Source of the DNA: Montifringilla adamsi
Lineage: Eukaryota; Chordata; Aves; Passeriformes; Passeridae
Assembly (NCBI GenBank): GCA_017590115.1
Contig: JAGGNK010003113.1
Coordinates: forward strand, 174,209 to 238,208
Length of the DNA stretch: 64,000 nucleotides
Direction: 5' to 3'
This document shows, piece by piece, positions 55,199-64,000 of this stretch (position 1 is the stretch's first letter; the number at the start of each line of letters is the position of its first letter). Below the pieces are notes generated by a model. It worked only from the letters and a program-made list of their open reading frames with translations, had not been told where the DNA came from and made no database searches. Made by a program: the position numbers and the translations under genes.

Positions 55199-57144
55199 TT
55201 TCCAATAGCACAAGGGACAGACACGAGCAGGCCCCCCCGAGGGCTCTGCCCCCCAGACCAGTCCGAGCTGAACACTGCAGTGGCCCCCCAGGAGGCAGAG
55301 CCAGCCCCCTGCTCCGCTCCCCATCTTTGGTAAGCAGGTTCCACACCTCTGCTCGCCCCCAGGGGCACCGCAGCCCTGCCCAGGCCGGGGTGCCGCTGCA
55401 CCGGGCTCTCATTCTCGTGGGATGAGGCTGGTGGATGCATTGAGGATAAAAAACATCTCAGGGACTGAACTTGTTCCACCCCTCACGATTGTGGCTGAAA
55501 AAGGAACTTGCACGGCTGAAAGAAAGTGCATGGTGAAGGGAGGTAGGATGGAGCTGGAAAAGGGACGAGAAGAAAAAAATGAAAATAAACTCCCTAAAAT
55601 TCTTGCTACTGCCCGCTTGAATAAGCCAGCGGCTTCTCCCCCTCACTGAAGCAATTAACTCTTGCTTAGGAATTGCTCCAAAGAGGAAGAGAATTGCAGT
55701 TTTGCTCTCCCTCTCTGGATGCACATGGATGTTCATTCACCTCCTTGCAGTGCAGGTACAGCCATGCCCTGGGAGCTCAGGTGCAGCAACAACTGGCAAG
55801 AGCTAAAATGAGCAACCGGGGAGTGAGCTCGGCTCAGCAAATCCCACCTGGTCATCCTTGAGCCTGCTCAGCACAGTCCACCCAGGCACCTCGGGCACGG
55901 GGAGGCTGCTGGAACCAAGACCCCAGTGTGGTGAGCCTCACGTCAGGCAAGACGGAATACAGTGGCTCTGACAATAACTAACACCACTTTAATGCAATAC
56001 TGCTGTAGAGCCTGGAAATCCAAGGAAAAAAAAAGACCCCTTTATGCTCTATGTACATTACATCCATTTACAGAGTTGGCCAGTACTGTGTACAACATAT
56101 AAATATATGATCAAACAGATGCAGAGAGGATACTTACAGGAGCCAAATAACTCACTTTATACATCCAATAATGAAAATATATTAAAAAAAGGAAAATAAA
56201 AAAGAGGAAAGAACACTGCTTTAAATGTTAGGTGATGGTCACACAGATGCACAGCTCGATGCTCGCAGGTGCTCAGCTGCTGTGGGGTTTCAGGTCCTCA
56301 CCACAAAGCTGCAGTGCAGAGCTCACTGACCCTATCACTGAGCTCCAGGGAACCTCCAGTGTTCCACAGCAGTTTGTGGAAGTTGGCCAAAGGAGGCAGG
56401 CACAGCCGCTGGGCCAGTTCAGCCAGGAACAGTTCCCTGGCCACACAGCTTCCTGCAGGCCAGCAGAAGGCATTTGCTTGGCACTTGCCCCGAATTTTTT
56501 TTTCCTCTTCTTGCATTCTCCACGTGGGTTCCATGTAGCCCATGGTGGGCGGTACACAGCTCCAGAACCACCTGCAGAGCACATCCCTGGGCACCACATC
56601 CTGCTGCAGCATCCAAAGACTGCATGGGACCATCCCTGCAGGGCAGCTCTTCTGCTTACACTCACTGCACAGCAGCACTTCCCACACAAACCGGGAATGG
56701 AGATGGCAGAAGGGGAGAGTGGAAGACTGTAGGGCCTCACCTTGTGCAGCCCTGAAATAGCAAATACCATCTTCCAGTTCCTTTGGATGTAAGGATTTCC
56801 TCCACAGAAGGTCCAGGGATTGCCACAGCGAACGGCCTCTCCCCCCGGCGTCAGCCTCAGTGCGATACCAGAGCACAGCTGGAATTTCCATGACAGCAGG
56901 AAGCAGCAGGATCGCTCCCATGGGACACAGCCCACCCAGAGCAGGGTGTCGCCATCAGCAGGAATGAGCTCTGCACTGTCGACCTCCGTGGGAAGGCAGC
57001 TCAACGTTCCTCACCAAAACAAAGTGTAACAGCGTTTCTACTATGAACAGAGAGTACTTTGTGTACTTTGTGTACAGGCGTTAGGATCAGTCGTTATCAA
57101 AATACACACACTGAATATACAACCTGTCCCATGGCCATAATTTA
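55193..57144 (-). other. ASXL1: ASXL1 3' untranslated region
   Basis: The minus-strand sequence after the TAA stop has AT-rich stretches (around 56050-56220) typical of a 3' UTR. The 3' limit rests on the polyadenylation signal choice. Confidence 0.65.
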
Positions 57145-63979
<6,835 letters not shown>

Positions 63980-64000
63980 CTGAAAGAGATGAGCTCTCAG

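Overview
The window is vertebrate nuclear DNA, almost certainly from a bird. It carries split genes with GT-AG introns, several CR1 retroposon tails of the avian type, older amniote repeats, GC-rich CpG islands (one broken by an assembly gap of 251 N), and short compact introns on the right-hand side. The two genes present are neighbours on human chromosome 20q11.21, and the equivalent bird block is expected on the chicken chromosome 20 orthologue (from family knowledge, not tested here).

Left and centre (1-53.15 kb, + strand): ten coding exons of NOL4L (nucleolar protein 4-like, formerly C20orf112) lie at 8159-48718 and join in frame to 564 residues ending in a TGA stop. The most N-terminal exons of the long isoform are not in the window and must lie to the left. 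Most of the 48 kb is intron. It holds CR1 copies, a degenerate minisatellite, simple repeats, ancient MIR-like and hAT-like fossils, and three CpG-rich blocks. The largest block (about 25.9-28.2 kb, containing the gap) sits upstream of an exon with an internal ATG that would begin the short NOL4L isoform (427 residues), so it is a good candidate for the alternative promoter. A 3' untranslated region of about 4.4 kb runs to a polyadenylation signal at 53127.

Right (55.2-64 kb, - strand): eight exons of ASXL1, a Polycomb-associated chromatin regulator and partner of the BAP1 deubiquitinase, join in frame to about 1,399 residues. They include the DEUBAD (ASXH) domain, a glycine-rich stretch, an LVMQLL nuclear-receptor box and the C-terminal atypical PHD finger. 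The N-terminal exons (HARE-HTH domain) lie beyond the right edge. NOL4L and ASXL1 are convergent, with about 2 kb between their likely 3' ends.

I see no further protein-coding gene, no tRNA, rRNA or CRISPR array, and no clear undescribed system. The observations most worth checking are the gap-interrupted promoter island, a dispersed hAT-like repeat pair, an 11-bp-arm palindrome, ancient repeat relics inside NOL4L introns, and the broken-up G tract at the site of the human ASXL1 frameshift hotspot.
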